From NCBI RefSeq assembly GCF_022647665.1, contig NZ_CP071872.1:6634001-6698000 (forward strand): DNA of 64,000 bases, given 5' to 3'. The notes beneath the pieces were generated by a model. That model was not told where the DNA came from. It ran no database searches and saw nothing but the letters and a program-made list of their open reading frames with translations. This DNA is from Streptomyces formicae (GTDB lineage Bacteria > Actinomycetota > Actinomycetes > Streptomycetales > Streptomycetaceae). A program made the position numbers and the translations under genes. Of the stretch, positions 1 to 8,780 are shown piece after piece (within the stretch, counting starts at the first letter, position 1; each line of letters opens with the position of its first letter).

Positions 1-158
1 GGACGGCCGGCGGGCGTGTGTCCCTGTGCGGGCCGGACCGTCCCTCGGCCACTCGGCCTCCACCGTCCTCGTACCGCCGTCCCCGCCCCCGTCATGCGTC
101 CGGCTGACGGGGGCGGGGAGCCATGTCCGAAGGAGTTCCCGAGCGCGGAGGGCTTCTG
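1..158. other. Left edge, no gene seen
   Basis: GC-rich stretch before the sortase. I see no start codon with a ribosome binding site, no hairpin with a T tract and no gene end that can be supported. Confidence 0.5.
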
Positions 159-848
159 ATGCAGGGCGAGGGCGCCGACCGGATCGCCAGGGAGTGTCTT
201 CAGGACGGGACTTCGACGACACGACCCAGGCGCAAGGGCGTCGGCTGGCTGCTGGCCGGCGCCGTCTGCCTCGGCACCTGGCTGGTGGGGAACGGCTCCC
301 GCGACATCACCCCGCCCGTGCCGTCCGCCGCGGAGGCGTTCGCCGCCGGCGGGCACACCGACGCCGCCGCCGACCCGCTGCCGCCGTCCGGGCCGGTCCG
401 TGTCCGCGTCCCCCGGATCCGAGTGGACGCCCCGGTGACGGGGCTCGGTCTGGACGCCGACGGCAGTCTCGACGTGCCGCCGGAGAAGCACCGCAACCTG
501 GCCGGCTGGTACGAGGACGGCACCGCGCCGGGAGCGCGCGGCACGGCGATCGTGGCCGGGCACGTCGACAACGGGCGGGGCCCGGCGGTCTTCTACCACC
601 TGGGGACGCTGAAGAAGGGCCACCGGATCGAGGTGCTCCGCGAGGACGGCCGCACGGCGGTGTTCACGGTCGACGCGGTGGAGGTGTACGAGAAGGAGGA
701 CTTCCCGGACGGGAAGGTGTACGGGGCCAGGGACCGGGCCGAGCTGCGGGTGATCACCTGCGGCGGCGGCTTCGACAGCCGGTCGGGCTACCGGGGGAAC
801 GTGGTGGTGTACGCGCACCTCATCGGCGTACGCGAGGACGGCTCCTAG
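159..848 (+). CDS. Class F sortase
   Basis: Cysteine transpeptidase-like exported enzyme of 229 aa. A basic N-terminus is followed by one membrane segment (about residues 30-44, WLLAGAVCLGTWLVG) and a Pro/Ala-rich linker. The sortase barrel carries the catalytic His in AGHVDN, Cys in VITCGG and the Arg of GYRGN near the end, so the triad looks intact. I chose the ATG at 159 because GGAGGG lies 6 nt upstream; an ATG at 123 has its purine run only 2 nt away. Known class F sortases are common in actinobacteria and their substrates are often unknown. No pilin or LPXTG protein lies beside it, so its target is not evident here. Confidence 0.85.
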   Translation: MQGEGADRIARECLQDGTSTTRPRRKGVGWLLAGAVCLGTWLVGNGSRDITPPVPSAAEAFAAGGHTDAAADPLPPSGPVRVRVPRIRVDAPVTGLGLDADGSLDVPPEKHRNLAGWYEDGTAPGARGTAIVAGHVDNGRGPAVFYHLGTLKKGHRIEVLREDGRTAVFTVDAVEVYEKEDFPDGKVYGARDRAELRVITCGGGFDSRSGYRGNVVVYAHLIGVREDGS

Positions 849-920
849 AGGACGGCCCTAGGGGACGGCAGCTGGAGGACGACAGCCAGAGGGCGCCCTG
901 CCGGCCGCGCCCGTGCTGCC

Positions 921-1703
921 CTACGCCGGCCACTGGTCGAACGCGAGCTTCGCGACCAGCGAGAACACGACGACGAGGAGCACGCCGCGGACGAACTCCG
1001 CGCCCTTGCGCAGCGCCATCCGCGCCCCGAGCATGCCGCCCGCGAGGTTGAAGACGGCCATCAGAGCGGCCAGTTGCCACAGGACGGTGCCCTGGTAGGC
1101 GAACATCGCGAGGGCGCCCGCGTTGGTGCAGACGTTGACGATCTTGGCGGTGGCGGAGGCCGTGACCAGGTCGAGGTGGAGCACCGCGGTGAGCGCGAGG
1201 ACGAGGAAGGTGCCGGTGCCGGGGCCGAAGAGGCCGTCGTAGAAGCCGATCCCGCCGCCGACGAGCACGATCGCGGCGATGACGCGGGCGCGGGTGGCGG
1301 TGCGGCGGCCGTCCTGGGCGGCGCCGAAGGAGGGGCGCAGCATCACGAACGCGGCGACGCCCAGCAGCACCACCATGATCACGGGGCGGAGCACCTCGCT
1401 GCTGATGCCGGCGGCGAAGAACGCGCCGGCCATGGAGCCCGCGAGGGCGGTGAGCCCGATCCGTACGGCCGTCCCCACCTGGACGGGGGCCTTGCGGACG
1501 TATGTCACGGCCGCGCCCGATGTGCCGACGATGGCGACCGCCTTGTTGGTGCCGAGGATGTGGGCGGCGGGTACGTGCGGCATGCCGAGGAGCAGCGCCG
1601 GCAGGAGGAGCAGTCCGCCGCCGCCCACCACCGCGTCGATCCAGCCGGCCGCGGCCGCGGCGAGGCAGAGGAAGACGAGCGTGGTCAGCGATATGTCGGG
1701 CAT
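921..1703 (-). CDS. TSUP (TauE/SafE) family membrane permease
   Basis: Polytopic membrane protein of 260 aa with about eight hydrophobic segments in two similar halves. The family signature GWIDAVVGGGGLLLLPALL lies near the N-terminus, and its partner GFYDGLFGPGTGTFLVLAL opens the second half. Known TauE/SafE proteins export or import small sulfur-containing or organic anions (sulfite, sulfoacetate and similar). The substrate cannot be read from sequence. It is convergent with the sortase (72-bp gap), and no sulfur gene lies next to it except the siroheme nitrite reductase a few kb away. The length is normal for the family. Confidence 0.85.
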   Translation of the reverse strand: MPDISLTTLVFLCLAAAAAGWIDAVVGGGGLLLLPALLLGMPHVPAAHILGTNKAVAIVGTSGAAVTYVRKAPVQVGTAVRIGLTALAGSMAGAFFAAGISSEVLRPVIMVVLLGVAAFVMLRPSFGAAQDGRRTATRARVIAAIVLVGGGIGFYDGLFGPGTGTFLVLALTAVLHLDLVTASATAKIVNVCTNAGALAMFAYQGTVLWQLAALMAVFNLAGGMLGARMALRKGAEFVRGVLLVVVFSLVAKLAFDQWPA

Positions 1704-1740
1704 GGCCGCGACCCTACGAAGCAGATGCGTGTGCCGTCCA

Positions 1741-1941
1741 TCATTCTCGGGAGAGTTGAGCTACGTCTGAGGTTCCGCCGGCGGGTATCCGGTCGGGGGC
1801 GGGCGGCGCGGCCGGCGCGCCCGCCACGACGAGCACGGTGGCGGTGAGCGCGCTGGCGCCGGCGAGCGTGAGGGCGAGGCCGCGTCGGGCGGCTTCGCCG
1901 GTGAGGCGGGTGGGGCGGGTGGGTCTGCGGTGGCGTGCCAC
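1741..1941 (-). CDS. Small single-pass membrane or exported peptide
   Basis: Hypothetical protein of 66 aa. The N-terminus is very basic, then comes one hydrophobic segment (ALTLAGASALTATVLVVAGA) and a short Pro-rich tail ending DVAQLSRE. The GTG at 1941 is chosen because GAGGAG lies 9 nt upstream; an upstream ATG at 1989 would add 16 residues. It sits 132 bp downstream of the ferric-reductase-like gene on the same strand, so it may be co-transcribed. I recognise no family, and it could be spurious. Confidence 0.4.
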   Translation of the reverse strand: MARHRRPTRPTRLTGEAARRGLALTLAGASALTATVLVVAGAPAAPPAPDRIPAGGTSDVAQLSRE

Positions 1942-2073
1942 GGGTGCGGGCTCCTCGGGACGACGGGGAAGGGCGGGGAAGGGCCGCAACGGAACGGCAG
2001 GACTGGGCTGAGCAGGGCTGAGCAGGGCAGGGCTCGGCAGGGCTCGGGCGGAGCAACGTAAGGACGCCAGGAC

Positions 2074-3489
2074 TCAGGCGAAGGTGAAGCATTCGGTGTG
2101 GATCCGGGCTTCCGGCACCCCGGCCCGCAGCAGCGCCGCGGTCGCGGCGGCCGTCATGCCGGGCGGCCCGCACAGGTACACGTCGTGGTCGGCGAGGTCG
2201 GGCACGAGGTCGCGCAGCGCCTGCGGGGCGAGCGGGTCGTAGGCCGCGTCCGACGGGCCGAGGAGATAGTGCAGCGCGGCGCCGCGGGCCCGGGCGATCC
2301 CCTCCAGTTCGGAGCGCAGCACGAGCTGGGCGGCGTTCCCGGCGCGGTAGAGGAGGGTGAGGTCGCCGGGGCCGCCGGGCAGGGTTTCGAAGAGGGTGCG
2401 CATCGGGGTGATCCCGACGCCTCCGGCCAGCAGCAGGACCTTGCGCCGGGTGCGGCGGTGCGCGGTGAGCGCCCCGAAGGGTCCCGTGGCGATGACCCGG
2501 GTGCCCGGGCGGAGGCGGCGCATCCGCCGGGTGTGGTCGCCGACGGTCTTGACGGTGATGCGCAGGGTGTCGTCGCGGACGGGCGCGGACAGCGAGAACG
2601 GCAGGGCCGTGTGCCACAGCCTGCGCCGCAGGAACCGCCAGCGGAAGAACTGGCCCGCCTCGGCGCCGAGTTCCCCCAGTCCGGTGCCCTTGATCACGAC
2701 GGAGATGACGTCCGGTGACTCCCTGTGGACCTCGGCGACGCGCAGCCCGTGCCGCAGCGCCTGCCGGACGGGGACGACTCCCCGGTACCAGAGCAGCAGT
2801 ACGGCGACGCTCGTGTGGAGCAGCGCCCACACCCACACGGCGAGGGCGCTGCCCGCGATGTCGGGCCCGGCCAGCTGGTGGGTGAAGGCGAGGGCCGCGG
2901 CGAGGTAGGTGAACAGGTGCACCGCCCGCCAGGTCTCGTGGCGTATCCGGCGGCGTACGGCACGGGCGGACACGGCGCCGACGGCGATGAGCAGGGCCGT
3001 GCCGACGGTGGCGGCGGCGATGGCGCCGTAGCCGAGGAGTCCCGCGCCTGCGGCGAGCAGGTCGGTGCCCGTGTGGGCGGCGTATCCGCACAGGGCGAGC
3101 AGGGCGTGCCCGAGGCACAGGCAGAGGACGTGCCGCCCGCCGCGGGCGTGCCACCGGGCGAGCCGGTCGGCGCCGACGCCGTGCTCGATCGCGGGTACCC
3201 GGGCCATCAGCAGCAGCATCACGAGGACGCCGTATCCGGCGAGGAGCCCGGTGACGTGGGCGGCGGTGGCGAAGAGCGCGTCCAGCCGGGCCGAGGGCTC
3301 GATTTGTACGGCCCACAGCATGACGACCGCTGTGGCGCCGGCCGCGAGGGCGTCCCTGAGGGCACGGGGCGAAATCTGCGGGGGCGGCAGTGCGCCGGGA
3401 GGTGCGGTGGCGGGGGTGCGCCGGGTGGGAGGTGCGGTGGCGGGGGTGCGCGTGGTGGGGGTGCGCGGTGCGGTGGCCTCGATCGTCAC
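2074..3489 (-). CDS. Ferric-reductase-like transmembrane flavoprotein
   Basis: Membrane electron-transfer protein of 471 aa. A low-complexity Thr/Pro/Ala N-terminus (repeats of TPATAPP) precedes about six membrane helices with His residues suited to haem (about 50-200). An FR-type FAD domain follows (GQFFRWRF, then the FSLSAP binding motif), then an NAD(P)-binding domain with LLLAGGVGITPMRTL and YLCGPPGM. The family passes electrons from NAD(P)H through FAD and haem across the membrane to ferric iron or another acceptor. It faces away from the nitrite operon, separated by 225 bp. An electron-transfer role is well supported; the acceptor is unknown. Confidence 0.85.
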   Translation of the reverse strand: MTIEATAPRTPTTRTPATAPPTRRTPATAPPGALPPPQISPRALRDALAAGATAVVMLWAVQIEPSARLDALFATAAHVTGLLAGYGVLVMLLLMARVPAIEHGVGADRLARWHARGGRHVLCLCLGHALLALCGYAAHTGTDLLAAGAGLLGYGAIAAATVGTALLIAVGAVSARAVRRRIRHETWRAVHLFTYLAAALAFTHQLAGPDIAGSALAVWVWALLHTSVAVLLLWYRGVVPVRQALRHGLRVAEVHRESPDVISVVIKGTGLGELGAEAGQFFRWRFLRRRLWHTALPFSLSAPVRDDTLRITVKTVGDHTRRMRRLRPGTRVIATGPFGALTAHRRTRRKVLLLAGGVGITPMRTLFETLPGGPGDLTLLYRAGNAAQLVLRSELEGIARARGAALHYLLGPSDAAYDPLAPQALRDLVPDLADHDVYLCGPPGMTAAATAALLRAGVPEARIHTECFTFA

Positions 3490-3714
3490 GGCCCCAACCT
3501 AGGGCCGCCGCGGAACGAAAAGGGGCTGGTCAGCGGCGTACGGGAGATCCTTAAGGCGCCCTTGAGGAAGCGCTGACCGCGGATTAAGCCAGTGGCTGGA
3601 ACGCCGGTGCGCGGCCCGCCCTCACAGGCGGGCCGGGTGCGTGCTGAGGGCAGTGTTCCGCGCGGGAAACGACCGGGATGCCGTCGGGTAACAGCCGCGC
3701 CGCAGGCTGCGTGC
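3490..3714. promoter_or_regulatory. Divergent intergenic region with GlnR-box-like array
   Basis: Four pentamers spaced by exactly 6 nt lie at 3655 (GTTCC), 3666 (GAAAC), 3677 (GATGC) and 3688 (GTAAC). Read on the minus strand this is GTTAC-n6-GCATC-n6-GTTTC-n6-GGAAC. That resembles the Streptomyces GlnR box gTnAC-n6-GaAAC-n6-GTnAC-n6-GAAAC with four mismatches. Nitrite reductase is a known GlnR target in S. coelicolor. The array ends 22 bp before the ATG at 3715, which is close, so its role is only a proposal. Confidence 0.4.
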
Positions 3715-5076
3715 ATGGGTTCGGATTCGAGGATCGTCGTGATCGGCGCCGGGATGGCGGGGGCGCGGCTGGCGCGCGGGCTCGCGCCGGTGTGCGAGGT
3801 CACGCTGCTCGGCGAGGAGCCGTACGCCCCGTACAACAGGGTGCTGCTCGCCGAGGTCCTGGCCGGGCGGTACGGGCCCGAGGTCATCGCCCTTCCGCCG
3901 GTGCCGGCCGGCCGGGCCGCGGTGCGGCGCGGGGTGCGGGCGGTGCGGATCGACCGGGCGGCGCGGACGGTGCACTGCGCGGACGGTACGGCGGTGGCGT
4001 ACGACCGGCTGGTCCTGGCGACCGGCTCGAACCCGGTGCTGCCGCCGCTGCGCGGGGTGAACGTGGCGGGCGGGCGGCTCCCTGACGGGGTCCACCCCTT
4101 CCGCACCCTCGACGACTGCCTGGCGCTCGCGGCCACGGCGCGCCGCGGCACCCGTGCCGTGGTGATCGGCGGCGGCCTGCTCGGCGTCTCGGCGGCCCGC
4201 GCCCTGGCAGAACGCGGCGCGGACGTGGTCCTGGTGCACCAGGGCGCCGCCCTGATGGACCGCCACCTCGACCCGGCGGCGGGCGCGCTGGTCCGGCGCC
4301 ACCTGGAGGACCTCGGCGTGGAGGTGCACACCGAGTGCCGCGCCCGGGGCCTGCGCCACGACGGCAGCACGGCCGCCGTCTCGGGCGTCGAACTCGCCGA
4401 CGGTTTCGTCCTCGACGCGGACTGTGCGGTCCTCGCCTGCGGTGTGCGGCCCCGCACCGGCCTGGCGACGGCCGCGGGCCTGGAGGTCCGCCAGGGCATC
4501 GTGATCGACGACGAACTGCGCACGTCGGACCCGTACATCCACGCCGTCGGCGACTGCGCGGAACACGCGGGCACGGTCTACGGCGTGGCCGCGGCGGCCC
4601 TGGAACAGGCGGACGCCCTGACGGCAGTCCTGACGTCGGACCTGACGTCGGACCTGTCGGCGGACCTGTCGGCGGGGCTCCCTCCGGGGCCGCTGCCGGA
4701 GACCGCGGCCGGGGCCGGCGAGACGGCGCCCGTGGAGGGGCCCGAGGCCGTGCCCGTGGTGGGGCCCGGCGGCCCGCGGGGCCCCCGGTACACCGGCACC
4801 CGCGCGCTCACCCGCCTCACGCTCTCCGGCAGCGGCAGCTTCGACATCGCCGCCTTCGGGGAACCGACCCCGCTGCCCGGGGACGACGTCGTGCAGCTAG
4901 CCGACGCGACCCGGGGCGCGTACCGGAAGGTCGTCGTCCGTGGCGACCGGCTCGTGGGGGGTGTGCTCCTCGGGGATCTCGACACCGTCGGCGCGCTCGC
5001 CCGCGCCTGGGAGGGGGACGAGCCGGTCCCCGCCGCTCCTCTGCTCCATCTGCTCACCACCAACGGAGGCTCGTGA
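3715..5076 (+). CDS. NAD(P)/FAD-dependent oxidoreductase of the nitrite reductase operon
   Basis: FAD-dependent pyridine nucleotide-disulfide oxidoreductase, 453 aa. The FAD dinucleotide fold IVVIGAGMAGARLARGL starts at residue 6, followed by LATGSNPVLPP. The second Rossmann motif AVVIGGGLLGVSAARAL lies near residue 150, and the FAD-contacting HAVGDCAEH near residue 277. It is homologous to the N-terminal part of NirB and lacks the Fe-S and siroheme domains. Between the FAD fold and the C-terminal domain is a roughly 60-residue low-complexity insertion (repeats like TSDL/SADL, then Gly/Pro-rich). The ATG at 3715 fits where homologues begin. nirB follows after 1 bp, so the two are very likely co-transcribed. 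It probably feeds electrons into nitrite reduction. Confidence 0.8.
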   Translation: MGSDSRIVVIGAGMAGARLARGLAPVCEVTLLGEEPYAPYNRVLLAEVLAGRYGPEVIALPPVPAGRAAVRRGVRAVRIDRAARTVHCADGTAVAYDRLVLATGSNPVLPPLRGVNVAGGRLPDGVHPFRTLDDCLALAATARRGTRAVVIGGGLLGVSAARALAERGADVVLVHQGAALMDRHLDPAAGALVRRHLEDLGVEVHTECRARGLRHDGSTAAVSGVELADGFVLDADCAVLACGVRPRTGLATAAGLEVRQGIVIDDELRTSDPYIHAVGDCAEHAGTVYGVAAAALEQADALTAVLTSDLTSDLSADLSAGLPPGPLPETAAGAGETAPVEGPEAVPVVGPGGPRGPRYTGTRALTRLTLSGSGSFDIAAFGEPTPLPGDDVVQLADATRGAYRKVVVRGDRLVGGVLLGDLDTVGALARAWEGDEPVPAAPLLHLLTTNGGS

Positions 5077-5077
5077 C

Positions 5078-7612
5078 ATGTCCACCCCCGCGATCAGCTC
5101 CACGATCACCCCCACGATCGTGCTCGTCGGCCACGGGATGGTCGGCCAGCGCTTCCTGGAGGCCCTCGCGGAGCGGGGTGTCACCGGCCGCGCCCGGGTC
5201 GTCGTACTGAGCGAGGAGCCGCGCCCGGCCTACGACCGGGTGCAGCTCACCTCGTACTTCTCGGGGCGCACCCCGGGCGAGCTCTCCCTCGTCGAGGACA
5301 GCTTCATGGCGCGCCACGGCATCGAGCTCCATCTCGACGACCCGGCCGAGCGCGTCGACCGGGCCGCCCGCACGGTCACCTCGCGCGCGGGGCGGACGTT
5401 CGCGTACGACGCGCTCGTGCTCGCCACCGGCTCGTACCCGTTCGTGCCGCCGGTCCCCGGCCGGGACGCCGAAGGCTGCTTCGTGTACCGCACGATCGAG
5501 GACCTCCTCGCGATCGAGGAGTACGCGAAGACCGCCCGCACCGGCGCCGTCGTCGGCGGCGGTCTGCTCGGCCTGGAGGCGGCGGGCGCGCTCAGAGGGC
5601 TCGGACTGGACACCCACATCGTGGAGTTCGCGCCGCGGCTGATGCCGGTGCAGGTCGACGAGGGCGGCGGGGCGGCCCTGCTGCGCACGATCGAGTCCAT
5701 GGGTCTGACCGTGCACACGGGCGTCGGCACCCAGGAGATCGTCACCACCGGCTCCGCCGTCACCGGGATGAACCTGTCCGACGGCTCCACCCTCGCCACC
5801 GACCTGGTCGTCTTCTCGGCCGGCGTCCGCCCCCGCGACCAGCTCGCCCGCGACATGGGCCTCGCGGTGGGCGAGCGCGGCGGTGTCGCCGTCGACGAGC
5901 GGTGCCGTACGTCGGACCCGGACGTGTACGCGATCGGCGAGTGCGCGCTCGCGGCGGACGGCCGGGTGTACGGGCTCGTCGCGCCCGGCTACGAGATGGC
6001 GAGGACCGTCGCGGACCTCCTCGCCGACGAGACCGCCGAAGCCTCCTTCACCGGTGCCGACCTGTCGACGAAGCTGAAGCTGCTCGGCGTGGACGTGGCG
6101 TCCTTCGGCGACGCGCACGGCACGGCCGACGGCTGCCTCGACGTCGTCTACTCCGACTCCCGCGCGGGCGTCTACAAGAAGCTGGTCGTCGCCCGGGACG
6201 GCACCCTCCTCGGCGGCGTCCTGGTCGGCGAGGCCGACGCGTACGGCATGCTCCGCCCGCTCACCGGCTCCGTCCCGCCCGTTCCGCCGGAGCAGCTGGT
6301 GCTGCCGGCCGGCGTCGGCGCGCCCGCCGCGCTCGGCCCCTCGGCCCTCCCCGACGACGCCGTCGTCTGCTCCTGCCACAACGTCACCAAGGGCGAGATC
6401 TGCGCGCACACCTCCCTCCCGGAGGTGAAGAAGTGCACCAAGGCCGGAACGGGCTGCGGCAGTTGCGTCAAGGTGATCGGCCAGCTGCTGCCGCAGTCCG
6501 GGGACACGGGCCTGTGCGGCTGCTTCCCGTACACCCGCGGTGAGCTGTACGAGATCGTGCGCACCCTTCGGCCGGCCTCGTACGCGGAGCTGCTCGACTC
6601 GCACGGCCGCCAGGAGGTGCGCGGCGGCGACGGCTGCGAGGTCTGCAAGCCGGCGGTCGCGTCGATCCTGGCGTCCCTCGGCGGCGGCTACATCCTGGAC
6701 GGCGAGCAGGCCGCGCTCCAGGACACCAACGACCACTTCCTCGCGAACCTCCAGCGCAACGGCTCGTACTCGATCGTGCCGCGCATCCCGGGCGGCGAGA
6801 TCACGCCGGACAAGCTGATCGTGATCGGAGAGGTCGCCCGCGACTTCGGCCTCTACACGAAGATCACGGGCGGCCAGCGGATCGACATGTTCGGCGCCCG
6901 CGTGGAGCAGCTACCCGCGATCTGGACGCGGCTGGTCGACGCGGGCTTCGAGTCCGGGCACGCGTACGGCAAAGCGCTGCGCACGGTCAAGTCGTGCGTG
7001 GGGCAGACCTGGTGCCGCTACGGGGTGCAGGACAGCGTCCGTATGGCGATCGACCTTGAGCTGCGCTACCGGGGCCTGCGGGCGCCGCACAAGCTGAAGT
7101 CGGCGGTCTCGGGCTGCGCGCGCGAGTGCGCCGAGGCCCAGTCGAAGGACTTCGGCGTGATCGCGACGGCGAGCGGCTGGAACCTGTACGTCGGCGGCAA
7201 CGGCGGCGCCACGCCGCGCCACGCGGATCTGCTCGCCCAGGACCTCTCCGACGCCGAACTGGTCCGGCTCATCGACCGGTTCCTCATGTTCTACATCCGC
7301 ACCGCGGACCGGCTGGAGCGCACCTCGGTGTGGCTGGAGCGCCTGGAGGGCGGGCTCGACCACCTGCGGGACGTGGTCGTGCACGACTCGCTCGGGCTGT
7401 GCGACGAGCTGGAGGCCCTGATGGCCGAGCACGTGGCGGGCTACCGCGACGAGTGGGCCGCGACGCTGGACGATCCGGACCGGCTGCGGCGCTTCGTATC
7501 GTTCGTCAACGCACCGGACGCGCCGGACCCGTCGGTGAAGTTCGTCCCCGAGCGGGACCAGATCAAGCCGGACCTGACCGTCCTGACCCTGGAAGGGACC
7601 CTCCCCCGATGA
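5078..7612 (+). CDS. nirB: Assimilatory nitrite reductase (NADH), large subunit
   Basis: Siroheme enzyme of 844 aa that reduces nitrite to ammonium. Domains in order: FAD/NAD fold (IVLVGHGMVGQRFLEAL, LATGSYPFVPP, GAVVGGGLLGLEAAGAL); BFD-like [2Fe-2S] domain (VVCSCHNVTKGEIC, CTKAGTGCGSCVKV); two ferredoxin-like nitrite/sulfite reductase repeats; and a siroheme/[4Fe-4S] domain with the ligand pattern CVGQTWC then CARECAE. All expected cysteines are present. GGAGG is 7 nt before the ATG at 5078. The stop overlaps the start of nirD (ATGA). The length is normal for NirB. Confidence 0.95.
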   Translation: MSTPAISSTITPTIVLVGHGMVGQRFLEALAERGVTGRARVVVLSEEPRPAYDRVQLTSYFSGRTPGELSLVEDSFMARHGIELHLDDPAERVDRAARTVTSRAGRTFAYDALVLATGSYPFVPPVPGRDAEGCFVYRTIEDLLAIEEYAKTARTGAVVGGGLLGLEAAGALRGLGLDTHIVEFAPRLMPVQVDEGGGAALLRTIESMGLTVHTGVGTQEIVTTGSAVTGMNLSDGSTLATDLVVFSAGVRPRDQLARDMGLAVGERGGVAVDERCRTSDPDVYAIGECALAADGRVYGLVAPGYEMARTVADLLADETAEASFTGADLSTKLKLLGVDVASFGDAHGTADGCLDVVYSDSRAGVYKKLVVARDGTLLGGVLVGEADAYGMLRPLTGSVPPVPPEQLVLPAGVGAPAALGPSALPDDAVVCSCHNVTKGEICAHTSLPEVKKCTKAGTGCGSCVKVIGQLLPQSGDTGLCGCFPYTRGELYEIVRTLRPASYAELLDSHGRQEVRGGDGCEVCKPAVASILASLGGGYILDGEQAALQDTNDHFLANLQRNGSYSIVPRIPGGEITPDKLIVIGEVARDFGLYTKITGGQRIDMFGARVEQLPAIWTRLVDAGFESGHAYGKALRTVKSCVGQTWCRYGVQDSVRMAIDLELRYRGLRAPHKLKSAVSGCARECAEAQSKDFGVIATASGWNLYVGGNGGATPRHADLLAQDLSDAELVRLIDRFLMFYIRTADRLERTSVWLERLEGGLDHLRDVVVHDSLGLCDELEALMAEHVAGYRDEWAATLDDPDRLRRFVSFVNAPDAPDPSVKFVPERDQIKPDLTVLTLEGTLPR

Positions 7613-7965
7613 CAACCCAGTCGACCCAGTCGATCCAACTGGAGCTGGACGGCGCCTGGTTCACCGTCTGCGAGACCTCCCGGCTGACCCCGGGCCGCGG
7701 CGTGGCGGCCCTGCTGCCCGACGGCCGCCAGGCCGCCGTCTTCCTGGACCGCGCGGGGCGGCCGTACGCGATCGACAACCGCGATCCGTTCACCGGCGCC
7801 CAGGTCCTCTCCCGGGGCCTGCTCGGCTCCGCCGATGGCCGGGTGTTCGTCGCGTCGCCGCTGCTGAAGCAGCGGTTCGACCTGGAGACCGGCCGGTGCC
7901 TGGACGACGGGTCGGTGTCGGTGAGCGCGTACGCGGTCCGCCGCACGGTCCCGGCTCACGCGTAG
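7609..7965 (+). CDS. nirD: Nitrite reductase (NADH), small subunit
   Basis: Small subunit of 118 aa that pairs with NirB in the cytoplasm. It has a Rieske-like beta fold (VCETSRLTPGRGVAALL ... AVFLDRAGRPYAIDNRDPF ... VASPLLKQRFDLETGRCLD) but no C-X-H/C-X2-H cluster ligands, as is normal for NirD. The ATG overlaps the nirB stop by 4 nt, so translation is coupled. The C-terminal part is well conserved in character. It closes the nitrite operon; no nitrate transporter or assimilatory nitrate reductase follows. Confidence 0.93.
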   Translation: MTTQSTQSIQLELDGAWFTVCETSRLTPGRGVAALLPDGRQAAVFLDRAGRPYAIDNRDPFTGAQVLSRGLLGSADGRVFVASPLLKQRFDLETGRCLDDGSVSVSAYAVRRTVPAHA

Positions 7966-8042
7966 TTGCGGTCCGCTGTACGGTCCGGCCTCCGCGTAAA
8001 TGCCGCGCGGCGGCGTCACGGCCGCCGGTAGCGTCGGCGGGT

Positions 8043-8570
8043 ATGACATCTTCCTCCCGTATACGCCCTCCGTTCGTGTCCGACGAGCGGACGCAGCTCG
8101 TCGGCTGGTTCGGCATGCAGCGTGCCATCGTCCACTACAAGTGCGAGGGGCTGTCCGACGCGGACGCGCACCGCTCCGTGCTGCCGGGGTCGCCGCTGAT
8201 GACGATGGCGGGGATCGTCTCCCATCTGCGCTGGACCGAGCAGACCTGGTTCGAGGTGCTCTTCCTCGGCAGGCCCGCGGACGGCCCGCAGTTCGCGGAG
8301 TGGCGGGGTGACGGGCCCGAGGACCTCGACATGATGGTCGAGGGGGTTCCGCTCGCGCGGCTGCTGGAGGAGTACGAGCGGCAGTGCGCGGTGTCGGACG
8401 AGATCATCGCGGCGCACTCGCTGGACGAGGCGGGCCGCCATCCGGACTTCACGTCGGCCGCCGCCTCGCTGCGCTGGATGCTGATCCACATGGTCGAGGA
8501 GACGGCCCGTCACGCGGGGCACATGGACACGATCCGGGAGCTGCTCGACGGCGCGAAGGGCTACTACTGA
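8043..8570 (+). CDS. DinB/DUF664 family protein
   Basis: Four-helix DinB-fold protein of 175 aa. Histidines placed like the metal-binding His of the family occur in IVSHLRWTEQTWFE (about residues 59-72) and in MLIHMVEETARHAGHMDTIREL near the C-terminus. Many homologues are putative metal-dependent thiol transferases or are uncharacterised. The ATG at 8043 is chosen because homologues begin shortly before the ERTQLVGWF segment; upstream codons look non-coding. It is monocistronic, 77 bp after nirD. No pathway link is evident. Confidence 0.8.
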   Translation: MTSSSRIRPPFVSDERTQLVGWFGMQRAIVHYKCEGLSDADAHRSVLPGSPLMTMAGIVSHLRWTEQTWFEVLFLGRPADGPQFAEWRGDGPEDLDMMVEGVPLARLLEEYERQCAVSDEIIAAHSLDEAGRHPDFTSAAASLRWMLIHMVEETARHAGHMDTIRELLDGAKGYY

Positions 8571-8780
8571 CCGCCGGACGGCCTTCCGACCGGAGCGCGC
8601 CGGCGCCGCGGACGGGCGCTGGGGCGGCTCGCGGAGGCGGACGAGGCGGCGGCGGACGAGGTGGCGGCGGACGAGGTGGCGGCGGCCGTGCGTACGCTGG
8701 CATGCCGGGCCGGCCGACGAACACCCGTGGCCCCGTGACCCCGTGACCCCGTGACCCCGTGAGCACCGGAGGAGCACCGC
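8571..8780. repeat. Two short tandem repeat arrays before the SDR gene
   Basis: Positions 8637-8681 are three perfect-to-near-perfect copies of a 15-bp unit, GCGGACGAGGYGGCG. Positions 8731-8762 are four perfect copies of the 8-bp unit CCCCGTGA. The second array ends 18 bp before the SDR start and therefore lies in its leader. No gene is visible in this gap. Confidence 0.8.

Noticed and set aside
8637..8681. CRISPR-like repeats
   Set aside because: 15-bp units are contiguous with no spacers; it is a simple tandem repeat.
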